From Panicum virgatum (Eukaryota > Streptophyta > Magnoliopsida > Poales > Poaceae), in NCBI RefSeq assembly GCF_016808335.1, contig NC_053147.1:18648913-18712912 (forward strand): a stretch of 64,000 nt of DNA. Reading direction: 5' to 3'. Each line of letters starts with the position of its first letter. Position 1 is the stretch's first letter. Of the stretch, positions 1 through 10,518 are shown one piece after another. The notes beneath the pieces are model-generated. The model was given only the letters and a program-made list of their open reading frames with translations. It made no database searches and was not told the origin of the DNA. A program made the translations under genes and the position numbers.

Positions 1-540
1 AAGTACCACTGCTAAGCTGATGTTTGTTAGCACCCTATCCTCCAGGGTGTGTTACCTAGAAAAAGTGATGATGGTGCTTTGAAACAAACCCTCAAAGCTC
101 ACACTGGAGCTGCTCTTACGCTGAAAGTCCTCTGTCTGACCAAAATGCCTTCTAATGTGAGCTGTGAAGACGAGAGCTCTGATTAGAAGCACACAAACAC
201 AAGTATTGCAGTGTGCAAAACTCATGTTGACAGAATTGTTACACGGCAAGTTACATACGGAGTACTTGGTGTTTTCACCACATGCATGTTTCGTGTTAGA
301 TCTCTCTTGCCATTTATGCCGAGGAACAACAAAGTTTTGAGACATATAATTTATTTAATGATGTACAGGGACGTGTCGTCAAGAGAGAGATAAAAGAGTC
401 GTCTGGTCCAAATCCAACCTCCAGATTCCAAATTCGGTAGCCCCCATGTAGGAATTTCCATTTTGACCGCGAGTACAAATCAAAGTACTACATGGTGCGG
501 CGGAACGATACTAGCTTTCCCGCCGCCTCCGTCATCGTGG
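1..540. other. Non-genic stretch, nothing recognised
   Basis: AT/GC-balanced sequence with only short ORFs in several frames and no family resemblance that I can see. The part from about 480 becomes GC-rich and may be the 3' flank of the weak minus-strand ORF that follows. Confidence 0.4.
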
Positions 541-741
541 TCACCGTCCCTCGGCCCGTCCCACCGGCACGCCCGGGCAGCCTTGGGGTTGGGAACGTCC
601 ACGGGGCGAGAGCGCGCCGCGGCGGGCGCCTCGGACGGCTGCACCGGCGCGGGCGACGAGCGAGCTCGGCGGCGGCTCGCGCGTGTGGCAGCAGGTCTCC
701 CGCCAGAGCACCTCGAACTCGTCGAGCTCCTCCATCGCCAT
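541..741 (-). CDS. Possible short GC-rich gene or first exon, unknown product
   Basis: A 66-residue minus-strand ORF starts MAMEELDEFEVLW and is rich in Arg, Ala and Pro afterwards. The acidic start ending in LW faintly recalls the short motif of plant S40/DUF584 senescence regulators, but that is only a resemblance. A TATAAG motif on the same strand at 818-823 lies about 77 bases upstream of the ATG, a reasonable core-promoter distance. A second ATG follows at 735. After about 30 residues the composition is just what GC-rich random sequence would give, so the real protein may leave this frame through an intron. No neighbour supports a function. Confidence 0.3.
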   Translation of the reverse strand: MAMEELDEFEVLWRETCCHTREPPPSSLVARAGAAVRGARRGALSPRGRSQPQGCPGVPVGRAEGR

Positions 742-817
742 TGCAAAACGTGGCGGATGGCGAGATGCCGCCTGGGTCGGACGGAGCGCCGGTCCAGCGT
801 GCCGGGGTAGCACCGTA

Positions 818-823
818 CTTATA
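818..823 (-). promoter_or_regulatory. Candidate TATA box for the minus-strand ORF at 541-741
   Basis: Reads TATAAG on the minus strand in an otherwise GC-rich stretch, 77 bases before the candidate ATG. It is meaningful only if that ORF is real. Confidence 0.3.
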
Positions 824-829
824 CAGTTA

Positions 830-1202
830 TACCGCGAGCGGCGGGCAAATCATCTCCGGAGCTCCGAGTCGCCACGGGTTCCGGTGGAGCCCGACCGCTC
901 GTTGGGCGAACCCCCACACGCGTCGCGAAAGGGACGGCGGCGAGAGAGCTGGTGTGGATCCCATTGGCGCCGTCCCGCCGCGGACGCCGGACGCGGCGCC
1001 GGGAGCACACGCGGTTCCCCGCGACGCCGGGTACACGCCGTGTTGCCGCGTCGGAAAGGAACCGCGGCGATTAGCATGTGTGCAAAGCTCTGTGGCGACG
1101 TCTGAAGGTTAATTACGTCAAGTGTTTTCCGTGATATTACTTGGGATAAGTATTTTCGACGAAAGTTGCAACTGGCTGACAGTAACACTCACAAGCAATC
1201 AT
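830..1202. other. GC-rich intergenic stretch
   Basis: CpG-rich sequence with overlapping ORFs in several frames, as expected of GC-rich grass DNA. No coding family is recognised. Confidence 0.35.
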
Positions 1203-1377
1203 CGATGAGTGGTCGTTACACTACTAGAATTGCAACGATAGCCGAGGATTTTTTCCAACCGTTGGCCATCAATCTAAACGGTCGGAAAAACAATTAGTCG
1301 AGAGTATACTGTCGGCCATCTCCCCTCGGCCATTCATGGTCGGGCATTTCACCACTAGCCGCGATGAGTGGTCGTTA
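1203..1377. repeat. CACTA-like remnant between 16-bp direct repeats
   Basis: CGATGAGTGGTCGTTA occurs at 1203-1218 and again at 1362-1377. Directly inside the left copy is CACTACTAGAAT, which matches the terminal sequence typical of plant CACTA (En/Spm) elements. The matching inverted end is not present on the right, so this is at most a truncated derivative. Confidence 0.35.
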
Positions 1378-1988
1378 TAGGCTCTGGTGCTTCCGGCCGG
1401 CAACACAAGCCTTCCATAGTGCGACAGGCCTCGCTAGTCACCGGTCAGGCAGTCACCCCTCAGTCCTCACCACGCCGTCAGATTACTGTGTAGAATGCTG
1501 TTTTTATTGCACTCCTCCAATCCTTGCTGCCTAACTGTAGAGCAGAAGGTAGCATATTCCATTAATTGATTTCAAAGCAGCTCTGGGGGCATTGGATGTC
1601 GAAGGTTTCTTGGAATAAGCTTGTAGTAGTTTCTACAAGGAGACAATGGAGTCGGTTTGAGTGCTGTGGATCCTGGATTATAAGTAGGTGTTTGGATAGT
1701 TAATTGTTGGTGTTAATAGGTCAGCTGGATTATGGTTTTATAATTTACAAGGCATTTAAGTCCGTTGCTACGGGTAAAGTTAATATAAATATCGGATACG
1801 TAATAATTGTTCGTACGCTAATTTATAGGAACCTACGTGATCAAGTCGTGGACAGAGGGATGGTCTCTTGCATACGGGATCAACTAAGATCCACCTGTCA
1901 ATGACATAAAACGGACCAAACCAAAAATTTAGATAGAAATTTTACTCGCTTTAGAAATATATATACTCCATATAGGAATGAATAGCTA
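1378..1988. other. Non-genic stretch
   Basis: AT-rich from about 1500 on. It contains only a short ORF without recognisable similarity. Confidence 0.35.
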
Positions 1989-2220
1989 GGCCATGTTTAG
2001 TTTCCAAAAATTTTCCCACAGTACCCGTCACATTGAATCTTCGAACACATGTATAGAGCATTAAATTCAGTTGAAAAAAAATAACTAATTACGTAGTTCA
2101 ACTGTAAATGACGAGACGAATCTTTTAAGACTAATTAGTCTATGATTAGACATTAATTGCCAAATAACAACGAAAGTGCCACCGTACCCAAACTCAAAAA
2201 AATTCGCCAACTAAACGCAG
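1989..2220. mobile_element. MITE of the grass GGCC-TGTTTAGTT type
   Basis: Starts with GGCCATGTTTAGTTTCC and ends with CCAACTAAACGCAG, giving imperfect terminal inverted repeats. The interior has the family hallmarks: a GTCACATTGAATCTTCGAACACATG-like block, ACGAGACGAATCTTTT, and an AATTAGTCTATGATTAGAC segment. It is non-coding. Related copies occur at 4048-4252, 11176-11422 and 12430-12664. Confidence 0.6.
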
Positions 2221-2682
2221 CATAAGCTTTTTTATTACCTGGACCATAACATGTCTGCATTGGGATCAGCGACGTATCGTTTGGGCCTTTCAATTTGGGT
2301 TTTATTACGGCCTTTGTTCTACCTGGGCTTGAAGAGCCCAAGTTGGACCGCGAATATAACGTATCAAAATTGGGCTTCATTAAAAACACTGGATGCACTC
2401 GGACCGCCTGGCAAACAGACCTGTTAGATTACCCAATTCACCAACAGTCAGCCGTTCATCATTGGTTACCTGATATATCTATTCCTAGTTCCTTCAGACT
2501 TCCGCGAGAGCACCAATCGACCAAGTAATGGTGGCGGGAAGCAGCACACTGATATTCAGATGCAGTAGTGGTTTGCATTCCATAATCCAAAGCGCTGTGA
2601 TCTCTGTGCTTCACATCATACAATACAGGTTACGAACCAACCTGTGCTTCGCATTATCAGTTGCCAATGGTGCGTGGCATCC
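2221..2682. other. Non-genic stretch
   Basis: Two short plus-strand ORFs cover it (2295-2528 and 2528-2770), but neither shows a recognised domain and the second runs into the duplicated block. I see no gene here. Confidence 0.35.
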
Positions 2683-2808
2683 CTGCAACTCTTTCCCTGC
2701 CAGGCCTTCGTTTGTTCTTTGTTGGGTAAAACTGTCCTGTCGTTTCAACTTTCAAGCATGTCTGCGTTAACCTTGTGTATCGTATTCACATTGCCATGCC
2801 CAAATGAC

Positions 2809-4252
2809 AACTAATATCCAATTATGGACTAATTAGTTGGTGAAAAGGTTTAGTGTCGGTACACTCAGACAGGGGTACCCTCTCCCACAGCAACAAGCCC
2901 AAAGAGGCGCGAGGTTATCCGTAACCTCGCCCTAAACCTCTGGGCAGCAGGGCACAAAAGCCCGGACCTGACAGTTGGGGACAACGACCTCCGGGTCCGC
3001 TCCCCACGAGGTGGCAGGTCCGGCGCTGCCACATGTCCACCTGGATGAAGTGCTCAGGGCCGGCTTCCATGGATCCGGACTACCGCGGACAAGTCCCGAA
3101 CCCCCGTGGGCTGGTCCTGGAACCCCACATGTGGAAGCCGGACCTCCAGGAGGCATGAGCCTTCGAGCTAGTCAGGGCGCCCGGACCCCGCTCCCCACTC
3201 GGGAAGAGGTCCGGAGCCGCCACGTGTCCCTGTGGGCGCGACCGCTGACCTCCGGGTCCGGTGCCGACACATGTCCCATAGGCGCAAGCCTTTCGCCGGA
3301 AGCCAACCCGCCTACCGCATTAAATGCGGGCGGAGGAGGCGTGCGCTGTCAGAGCAGGGCATGGGCCGCCCTCTGACGGGTTGGACAGGCATGAATGACA
3401 ACACGGTAAGCCCGCCAGTTACCGAGGCGGCTCGTCAGTTACCAAGGCAAGCATTAAAGACTCAGCGCCGCACGCATGGGCGACGAGTCATGATGACCAG
3501 CTACTGACTGGAGCAACAGTGCACGCTGCTACAGTGACTGAGTCAGTAGTTCGGCGTTTCATCATGACCTCGACGCGCGGCTGCAGAGGCTAGACTCTAC
3601 TCCGACAGGACAGCTCAAGATCATGCCTAGTCACAAGATTCGTACGTTGTAAGATAATATATCGCCGGGTCCACATGTCGGGATCCCGCTCAGTGTACGT
3701 GCTCCCATTGGTCATATAAAAGGGAGAGCACGCACGGTATGATGACAAGTTCACACAGACACAAGTTCTCGGGATTTCTTCCAGTTCTCTCTCCTCCTCC
3801 ACACTCTCGCTCAAGCCCAGGGCTCTAGCAAGCTCCCATACAACAATCTCTAAGCTCTGGCAATACAACTCACAGTGGACGTAGGGTATTACGCTCTTGC
3901 GGCCCGAACCACTCTAAATCCTTGTGTGCTTTTCGTGTTCATACGTTTCTAGATCGAGCATTTCTTGGCTGTCCCCAAACTCATCCTGCACTTAGGATTA
4001 GGCGGGTGCAATCCGCCACCCGGCTGGAGAAATCCTCCGACATTTAGGTTTTTGTACTATAGCACATTTCATTGTTACTTAACAAATAATATTCAATTAT
4101 GGACTAATTAGACTTAAAAGATTCAGCTCGTGCTAATCAGTTAGACTGTGTAATTAGTTATTTTTTCAACTGTATTTAATGCTCCATACATATGTCCAAA
4201 GATTCGATATGATAGATACTGTGCAAAAAAAAATTTAAACTATACAGGGGCT
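2809..4252. mobile_element. Grass MITE, split by a solo LTR
   Basis: The parts at 2809-2853 and 4048-4252 are flanks of the LTR insertion. Read in reverse, the right part starts GCCCCTGTATAGTTT, then carries the ATCGAATCTTTGGACATATG and AATTAGTCCATAATTG blocks of the same MITE family as 1989-2220. The block CCAATTATGGACTAATTAG appears on both sides, so the end of the element is rearranged. A three-base TGA precedes it and also ends it. Confidence 0.5.
2854..4042 (+). mobile_element. Solo LTR (probably Gypsy-type) with TTTAG target duplication
   Basis: The 1,189-bp sequence begins TGTCGGTACACTC and ends AATCCTCCGACA, so it has TG...CA ends, and the short inverted repeat TGTCGG/CCGACA. It is flanked by TTTAG at 2849-2853 and 4043-4047. 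No internal retrotransposon domain or second LTR is present, so it is a solo LTR left by unequal recombination. A CATATAAAAGGG box near 3714 fits the LTR promoter. The superfamily is a guess from the TGTCGG start and GC-rich repeats. Confidence 0.85.
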
Positions 4253-4571
4253 GAATTGCCATTCACGCACTCTACAGTAAAACCCACATATCTTGTTTCC
4301 ACTACAGTTTCAGCCATGGAGCTGTCACCCTTTAGATTTGTATTATAATGGCATATGTGGGTAATTTTGCAACTCTTTTCCTGCCAGGCCTTCGTTTGTT
4401 CTTTGTTGGGTAAAACTGTCCTGTCGTTTCAACTTTCAAGCATGTCGGCGTTACCCTTGTGTATCATATCCACATTGCCTTGCCCAAATGAATTGCCATT
4501 CACGCACTCTACAGTAAAACCCCACATCTTGTTTCCACTACAGTTTCAGCCATCGAGCTGTCACCCTTGCC

Positions 4572-5300
4572 CTTTCTTTTTTCTTCTTCTTTTCATTCAA
4601 GAGATGCAGCTGCTTCCACATTCTATTCCAGTGAAACCTCCTTTCAGAGCAACCTCCATTTCGTACATCGGGGGGTGGTTGACACATGGCCAAATATAAG
4701 GGGCAGGCATGAGGCATCAGGTATGTGTATGTAGCCTGTTCACTTTCTGTCTGTCGGCGTTGTTGCTGGTAAACCCGAGCCTTACCTGTCACTGTACCCA
4801 ACACTTCACAGTATCCTACATTCCTACGTGGTCCAGTCCCCTGATGCGTATCTGTTCACCGCAGGCCTTTCGTTTCGTGTAAAAAAGCCTGAGCCGAGCC
4901 GCGCCGCGCCTGGTCTCTTCCCTGATGGCTCCTTGGCCTCTCCTGTCCGAGTCACCTGCATGACGCGCCATGCCACATTGCCACTCGCAGGCCGCTGCGC
5001 AACAGTGCCCTGGCTGGCTCGGCGGCGAGCGGAGCAGGATGTGCAGCGCAGCAAACATTCCCGGCGCAGTTCAGTTGAGAGACGATCTCGATCGATCGCC
5101 GCTTGCAGTCCAGACTTTGACGACGCGAGACGTCGTCACGCCACGCGTGGAGGCGGCGGCGGAACGGGCGGCGGCGCCGGGCTGTTCCGTGGCGTGGCGT
5201 CTATCCGCCCGCGATGATGACCCAACTGTGATCTGTGATCTCATTGCAGTCGCACCGTGTCTCACTTCAGATCAGAGTCAGAGTGGGGGCAGTATCCATT
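4572..5300. other. Intergenic stretch, no gene recognised
   Basis: Contains overlapping plus and minus ORFs of 80-130 codons between 4816 and 5302, all in GC-rich sequence and none with a recognisable domain. Their mutual overlap argues they are compositional shadows. Confidence 0.35.
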
Positions 5301-5403
5301 AGGGCAGGTACAGCAATCGGCGAATCGCCGAACACGTCAGCTGCCTGACTGAGCTGGAGGGGAGTCTGCGCCGAGCTTGTCGCCGCTTCCGTCGCCGAGC
5401 GCG

Positions 5404-5480
5404 TCCACTGTTCATCTGCTGTTTATCTCACTGTTCATCGTACTATTTCACTGTTCGTTCACTGTTCATCCGCGCATAAA
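5404..5480 (+). repeat. Degenerate CACTGTTCATC tandem repeat
   Basis: CACTGTTCATC and close variants (CACTGTTCGTT, CTGTTTATC) recur about six times. This is a common filler repeat of grass MITE interiors. Confidence 0.6.
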
Positions 5481-5542
5481 CAGTGCAGCAGCCGCTCAGC
5501 TCGGCGCTCTTATTGACCATGCTCTTATATGACTCTTTCACT

Positions 5543-5674
5543 GCGTTCGGCTGGTCATCTTCCCTCCAGCGCTATAATATTTTTCTCTCACACCACTCCA
5601 GCCACCAGCTCCAGCTCCAGCCAGATCAACAGTATTTTTCTCTCACACTATTCCAGCTCCAGCCTGCCGAACGC
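5543..5674. mobile_element. Small hAT-like MITE
   Basis: Imperfect terminal inverted repeats GCGTTCGGCTGG (5543-5554) and CCAGCCTGCCGAACGC (5659-5674). The interior has two TATTTTTCTCTCACAC blocks and CCAGCTCCAGC repeats. No clear target duplication. Confidence 0.5.
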
Positions 5675-5729
5675 AAGGTTTGTTTTCTGAAGAAAGAGAT
5701 GGGGCTTCAATCACGATAGGGTAGCATTT

Positions 5730-6055
5730 GGGTCCTGTTGGGTTGTCTTAGTAGCATAGGTAGTACAAATTTTAACCAATAATTAAGGGTACTAAATAAA
5801 GTTAATTTATAAAACTAACTTCACAGTCTTGCGCTACTTCGCGAAACGAATCTAATGAGGTTTTTGACCGCATAATTAGAAGTTAGTTACTGTAGTATTA
5901 CTATAACTAACCATTGATTAATTACCATCATTAGATTCGTCACGAAAAATTATGCTCATCCATGAAGAGATTTTGCAAATAAATTTCATTTAATATTTCG
6001 TACATATAAGATTCTTTCATTACGCTAGTTGTGCTACAAGAAACCAAACGGAGCC
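5730..6055. mobile_element. MITE with ATTAGATTCGT-type interior
   Basis: Ends are GGGTCCTGTTGGGTT at left and ACCAAACGGAGCC at right. The interior carries inverted copies of CGAATCTAATGAGG and CATTAGATTCGTCACG around an AT-rich centre, as in the elements at 11560-11906 and 12001-12338. Non-coding. Confidence 0.5.
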
Positions 6056-6678
6056 ATGGAGAGGAAAAATAGTGGGGCAGGCGATCCGCTGCTGGCGACG
6101 CCACCAGGAGCGAGCCGCCCATGGCGCCCTGTCCCTCCGGCGCACATGGCGCCCGTCGCCTTTGCGAGGGCCGGAGCCCCGAGCCAGGGGCGCGAGACGA
6201 TCGGTCATCTCAGCCGCGCTGCTTTGCGGTCAACTTTTACCCCTGGCTCATGCCTCCATCGTCTCCATTCTCCACCACCACGCCCGCCCAATGCCGGAGG
6301 GGGGCCCTGTCAGGTATCTTTCGTCACATCACCTGGGAGGTGCCGCCGCTTGCCGATGGAGTACTCGGACGGATCCGTCCATGCACGCACGCACGCACGC
6401 GACGCGGGAACGGAGCATCATGGACATGGCCCGGTCCCCCCTTCTCCGCTCGCGCCGCGCGGTGGTGACACGAGCGCTCGTCGCTCCTGTGCCTCGGTGC
6501 TTGTCGTCCAGGTCGGAACATGCACATGGGTGGCCGACGGGCGATGGCGCGACGCACGCCTCTGGTGGCCGGCGGGTAGTGGCAGGCAGCGCGGCACTGT
6601 GCGCCGCGCCGGTCCCGGTGGAGCGAGGGCTGGATCCGCGTGTGCGCCGATCCCGGAACCGGATCCGCTGCATTTACC

Positions 6679-6743
6679 TGCAATTGGGTCACTGCCACGT
6701 GGGTCCCACTCGTGCAGGCCCCACACGCAGTGACTCAATTGCA
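6679..6743. promoter_or_regulatory. Inverted repeat with TGACTCA/TGGGTCA arms around a G-box
   Basis: Left arm TGCAATTGGGTCACTGC (6679-6695) and right arm GCAGTGACTCAATTGCA (6727-6743) are complementary at 16 of 17 positions. The right arm contains TGACTCA, the GCN4-type bZIP site, and the 31-base spacer contains CACGTG (6696-6701), a G-box. It could be a bZIP-bound module or an RNA hairpin; no dependent gene is evident within 1 kb. Confidence 0.5.
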
Positions 6744-6986
6744 CGGCGGCCAACTGCAGCGGAGCCTCGTCCGCCGATCCCGTCTCGGCATCGCAAGGCT
6801 CGTCGGGGGGCTCCGGCTCCGGCGCCCCCTCTCCTGATCCGCTCTGCCAGTCGGTGTTTTTGCCGGGGTTTCGTTTGGGAAAGTTTCCACTGTGCCGGCG
6901 CTGTACATCCCGCGCCGGCTGCCGCTGCTGTCTGCGTCATTCTACATGTACATTTACTCCTCCGTGCTTGTATTGTATCGTATCTG

Positions 6987-7010
6987 CTCTCTCTCTCTCT
7001 CTCTCTCTCG
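6987..7010 (+). repeat. (CT)n microsatellite
   Basis: A run of CT dinucleotides about 23 bases long. Confidence 0.9.
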
Positions 7011-8214
7011 TAGTGAAAGCGAGAGGTCGAGAGCAAAGGCCAAAGGTTACCTGGAACCGCAGCAAGCAAATAATTGCGCTCCATTTGCCTGAACTCAAGT
7101 GATCCATAACACGCACCTGCGAGCCAAAAGCATGGCTGCCAGCACCCAGCGCTGCTGCTCGGGCCCGGAATGTTCAACCTCACCTCGCTCGCCGCCCGCG
7201 CACCGGGCTCCCTACAACTCCAAGAAGCGCGCGGCGTGGAGCCGGTCACGGATCGCCTGCAGAGGCGGAACCCTCTTCGTGCGCCCTCCTAGTCCTTCCC
7301 GGGGTCCAGTCCAGCGAGGGCGAGCAAGCAAGTACCCCCAGGACAGGCTACAACCCTAGCCCTTGCTCCCCACATGCGCGAGCGCCATCATCATCAAGCG
7401 CTAACCAGCTGCCTCTGCCCTGGGCCGCCAACAACTCAGGTTGCACAGTGCCCGTCGCTGTAGCTCCGCTTGTCGTGCGCGCACTGACGACAAAGGGTCA
7501 AAGGCAGACCGCACGAGCTGCATCGTACCCGAGCAGCGGGTACGATACGAGCAGAGAGGGCTCCGAGCAATGCAGGAGGGTGTGCAGCGGCGAGACCGCG
7601 AGGTCATACCGCGTGCCTGGTACCAGATGGGTAAAAAAGGAGTAGCAGTTCTTTTTTCCAATGTAATGCGAGGGTTCGATTTGGATCGGCTTCGGTTCGG
7701 AGGTGACGATACGTGATCGCGAGGATCACTGCAACCAGCAAGTAAATCCAGATTAAAAAGTGCTAAAAAGTCCATATTAAAAAGAGTTTTTTTTACTGTT
7801 TTGGAGGAGGAAAAAAAACAGACCATGTGGCTACTGGCTGCTCGTCAGCTGGCTCTACCAGCAGCTGCATGAATTGCTCGCAGCAGTGGATCGCCAAGCA
7901 GGCGCACGCACGCTCACACCGTGTTTCCTCCCTCTGTACGGACAGGCGGGTCCCGGTCTCGTCACGTCAGATGATGCCCCTGTGGCTGTAGGCGGGGCCC
8001 ATCCACCCGCATTCGACATAAACGCTGCCTCCCCGCTCCCGCGCCCCGGCTCTACAACCATCGACCGGCCCCCAAAAGCGAAACCCGAGGCCGCCCGCCC
8101 GCCACCGCCCAGCCCACCGCCACCCGGCCGGCAGCAGAGGGGAGCGGGGCGCAGCGGGCAGGGGCAGCTGCAGAGCCACACGCGCGCGCGGACGCACAGC
8201 AGGGCGCGGCCATC

Positions 8215-9618
8215 ATGGCGCCACCCTCCTCCTCGTCCTCGTCCTCGTCCTCCTCCTTCAGGGCCCTGGCCACCGCCCTGTGCCTCCTCCTCCACCTGTC
8301 CCTGCGGGCCGCCGCGGCCATGGACCCCGCCGAGCGGGAGGCGCTGCTCCGCGTCATGGAGGCCGTCTCGTCGGACCGCGACTGGCGCGAGGCCGCCGGC
8401 GCCGACCCCTGCAGCTCGCCGTGGCCGGGGCTCGAGTGCAAGCCGGCGCCCGGCGGCGGGGGGCCCGCGGCGCGGATGCACGTCGCGCGGCTCGACTTCG
8501 GGGTGCCGCCCAACCCGACGTGCAAGGACACGGCCACGTTCCCGCTCGGCGCGTTCGCGCTGCCGGAGCTCCGGGCGCTGTTCCTCGTCGGCTGCTTCAA
8601 GAACCCGGACGCCATCACCGCCTTCACCCTGCCGCCGCCGGCCAACCTCTCGGCGTCCCGCCTGCAGCAGCTCAGCGTCCGCTCCAACCCGTCGCTGTCC
8701 GGCACGTTGCCGCCGCAGCTCGCCAGCATCAAGTCGCTCCAGGTGCTCACCGTGTCGCAGAACGCGCTCATCCGCGGTGAGGTCCCGCAGGGCCTCGGCG
8801 AGCTCAGGAACCTGGTGCACCTCGACCTCAGCTACAACTCGCTCACCGGCCCGATCCCGAGCCGGCTCGGCGAGCTGCGCGGCCTGGTCGGCCTCGACCT
8901 CAGCTACAACTCCTTCTCCGGGCCCATCCCCAGCCGGCTTGGCGAGCTCACCCTGCTGCAGAAGCTGGACCTGAGCTCGAACAACCTCACCGGCGGCGTC
9001 CCGGCCACCGTCACCCGCCTGAAAGCGCTCACCTTCCTGGCCTTAAGCAACAACGGGCTGCGCGGCCGCCTCCCCGCCGGCCTCTCCGACCTCCGCGACC
9101 TGCAGTACCTGATCATGGAGAACAACCCGATGGGCGTCCCGCTGCCGCCCGAGCTGGGCAACATCGCGCGGCTCCAGGAGCTCCGGCTGGCCAACTCGGG
9201 CCTCTCGGGCTCGATACCGGAGACGTTCGGGCTCCTGTCCAGCCTGACGACGCTGTCGCTGGAGAACAACAACCTAACCGGGCAGATCCCGGCGGGGCTG
9301 AGCCGGCTGAAGCGGATGTACCACCTGAACCTGAGCAAGAACGGGCTGGACGGCGTGGTGCCGTTCGGCGGCGCGTTCCTGCGGCAGCTGGGGCGGAACC
9401 TGGACCTGAGCGGCAACCCGGGGCTGTGCGTCGCCGACGGGGCCGTCGTGCCGGACGTGGGCGTCGGCGTCTGCGCCGGCGACGCCGCCCGCAAGAGCTC
9501 CGCCGCCGCGGGGAGCTCGGCCGGGGGAGCGATCGGGGGCGAGGTGACGAGGGGTCGCTGGCCCGCGGCGCTGCTCAGGCCCGCCGCCGTAGCGCTGTGC
9601 TGCTGCCTTCTGCTCTGA
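8215..9618 (+). CDS. LRR receptor-like protein, RLP29/PII-2-like, GPI- or membrane-anchored
   Basis: One intronless ORF of 467 codons. Residues about 15-35 form a signal peptide (ALATALCLLLHLSLRAAAA), followed by an N-terminal LRR cap with MDPAEREALLRVMEAVSSD and the Cys pair of DPCSSPWPGLEC. About nine 24-residue plant LRRs follow, of the form LxxLxxLDLSYNxLTGPIPSRLGEL (residues about 165-400), then a capping motif NPGLCV. The tail (about 445-467) is a small-residue stretch and a short hydrophobic end, which fits a GPI signal or a short membrane anchor; there is no kinase domain. Order and length match plant RLP29 / Piriformospora indica-insensitive protein 2-like proteins, plasma-membrane LRR proteins without their own kinase, so signalling would need a partner. 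The ATG is the first in frame after a GC-rich leader. Third codon positions are very GC-rich, as usual for intronless grass genes. Confidence 0.85.
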   Translation: MAPPSSSSSSSSSSFRALATALCLLLHLSLRAAAAMDPAEREALLRVMEAVSSDRDWREAAGADPCSSPWPGLECKPAPGGGGPAARMHVARLDFGVPPNPTCKDTATFPLGAFALPELRALFLVGCFKNPDAITAFTLPPPANLSASRLQQLSVRSNPSLSGTLPPQLASIKSLQVLTVSQNALIRGEVPQGLGELRNLVHLDLSYNSLTGPIPSRLGELRGLVGLDLSYNSFSGPIPSRLGELTLLQKLDLSSNNLTGGVPATVTRLKALTFLALSNNGLRGRLPAGLSDLRDLQYLIMENNPMGVPLPPELGNIARLQELRLANSGLSGSIPETFGLLSSLTTLSLENNNLTGQIPAGLSRLKRMYHLNLSKNGLDGVVPFGGAFLRQLGRNLDLSGNPGLCVADGAVVPDVGVGVCAGDAARKSSAAAGSSAGGAIGGEVTRGRWPAALLRPAAVALCCCLLL

Positions 9619-10518
9619 GCTCTTCTTTCTTTCTAATCCCGATCGTTTGGCTCTGAACTTGCATACTAGTTGCATCCGTTGATCTCTGATTCTCTGTACG
9701 TAATTGCGTTTCCTGTAACTTGCGATGCTGAGCCTGCGAGGAGAGTGTAGCTAGCCGTGTCTCATTCTGTGACAAGAATTCCAAGGGGGGATACTGGAGA
9801 GTTGTTGGTGATTGGCGCACACGTGGGCTTTGTCGGATCACTTCACTTCATTCATAGTACTCACTTGTAAAGATCGATGGTCCTGGGCCCCGGCGGTCAA
9901 CGAAAGCAACGTGGGCAATAGGTCTCTCTCCCTCTCTCCTTTCGCCAATCTGACCGTCAGTCCGTCACTATGTGCCTAACCCGAGGTTCGTCCTGTAATC
10001 TTGCTGCCCTTTGCTACGGTCTTCAGACTTCGGCGAACAGTGTCAGTTGGGCTTAGGCCTTTCTGTGTATTGATTATGCATGCGTCCCGCTCAAGAGCAC
10101 GATGGTTTTCAAGTCCGAAGTGAAAGAATGGTACAAAAATGGAATGGGAATTTGAAGCGATTCTGTAATATGTTCGAATGGGGGTAATTTTCCTTGAATT
10201 TGGTCAGGAAAGGAATTTATTTCTTACGATTTTGGACACGGGCGCCGCTCGAAACTTACGGTCGACGTAAAGAAGAGGGTAGAAAAAGTGGGTGCAATGC
10301 TACCAAAAGTGTGTTTAAACCTTAAAGGGGCCGTTTGAGAGAGCTCCTCCAAACGAGTTCACCGGTGAAGTTAAAGCCGGTAAAGCTGAAAAAATAATTT
10401 TACCCGGATTCTAGTTTGTTTTTTTTCTAGCTTTCAAAACAACTTCATGTTACATAGCCTCGATTTTGCAAAATAGGGGCAGCGGAAGCTCACGCAAATA
10501 GCCGCCTAGATAGTCTTA
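9619..10518. other. 3' flank of the LRR gene and intergenic sequence
   Basis: No coding sequence recognised. The piece around 10330-10500 (CCGTTTGAGAGAGCTCCTCC onward) resembles a decayed MITE, but without clear ends. Confidence 0.35.

Larger units (their letters stand above)
2683..4571 (+). repeat. Local tandem duplication (A-B ... A'-B') with an insertion between A and B
   Basis: Block A (about 2683-2808) is repeated as A' (about 4368-4492) at more than 90% identity. Block B (about 4254-4335) is repeated as B' (about 4492-4571). A' and B' abut, while A and B are separated by about 1.44 kb holding MITE sequence and a solo LTR. The A'-B' junction therefore looks like the empty site of the insertion between A and B. 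Confidence 0.7.
6056..7860. other. GC-rich intergenic tract upstream of the LRR gene
   Basis: Long overlapping ORFs occur on both strands (up to 313 codons), but they overlap each other completely and show no domain, so I treat them as GC-rich shadows. The tract holds a 17-bp inverted repeat around a G-box (6679-6743) and a CT microsatellite (6987-7010). The last few hundred bases are AT-richer. I see no gene. Confidence 0.4.

Noticed and set aside
6072..7013. 313-codon plus-strand ORF
   Set aside because: Mutually overlapping frames all stay open in this GC-rich tract; the protein is Arg/Ala/Pro/His-rich, ends in a CT-repeat-encoded Ser-Leu run, and has no recognisable domain.
7855..8974. 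Long ORFs overlapping the LRR gene in other frames (366 and 321 codons)
   Set aside because: They are frame shadows of the strongly GC3-biased LRR gene, whose own frame gives clear signal peptide and LRR repeats.
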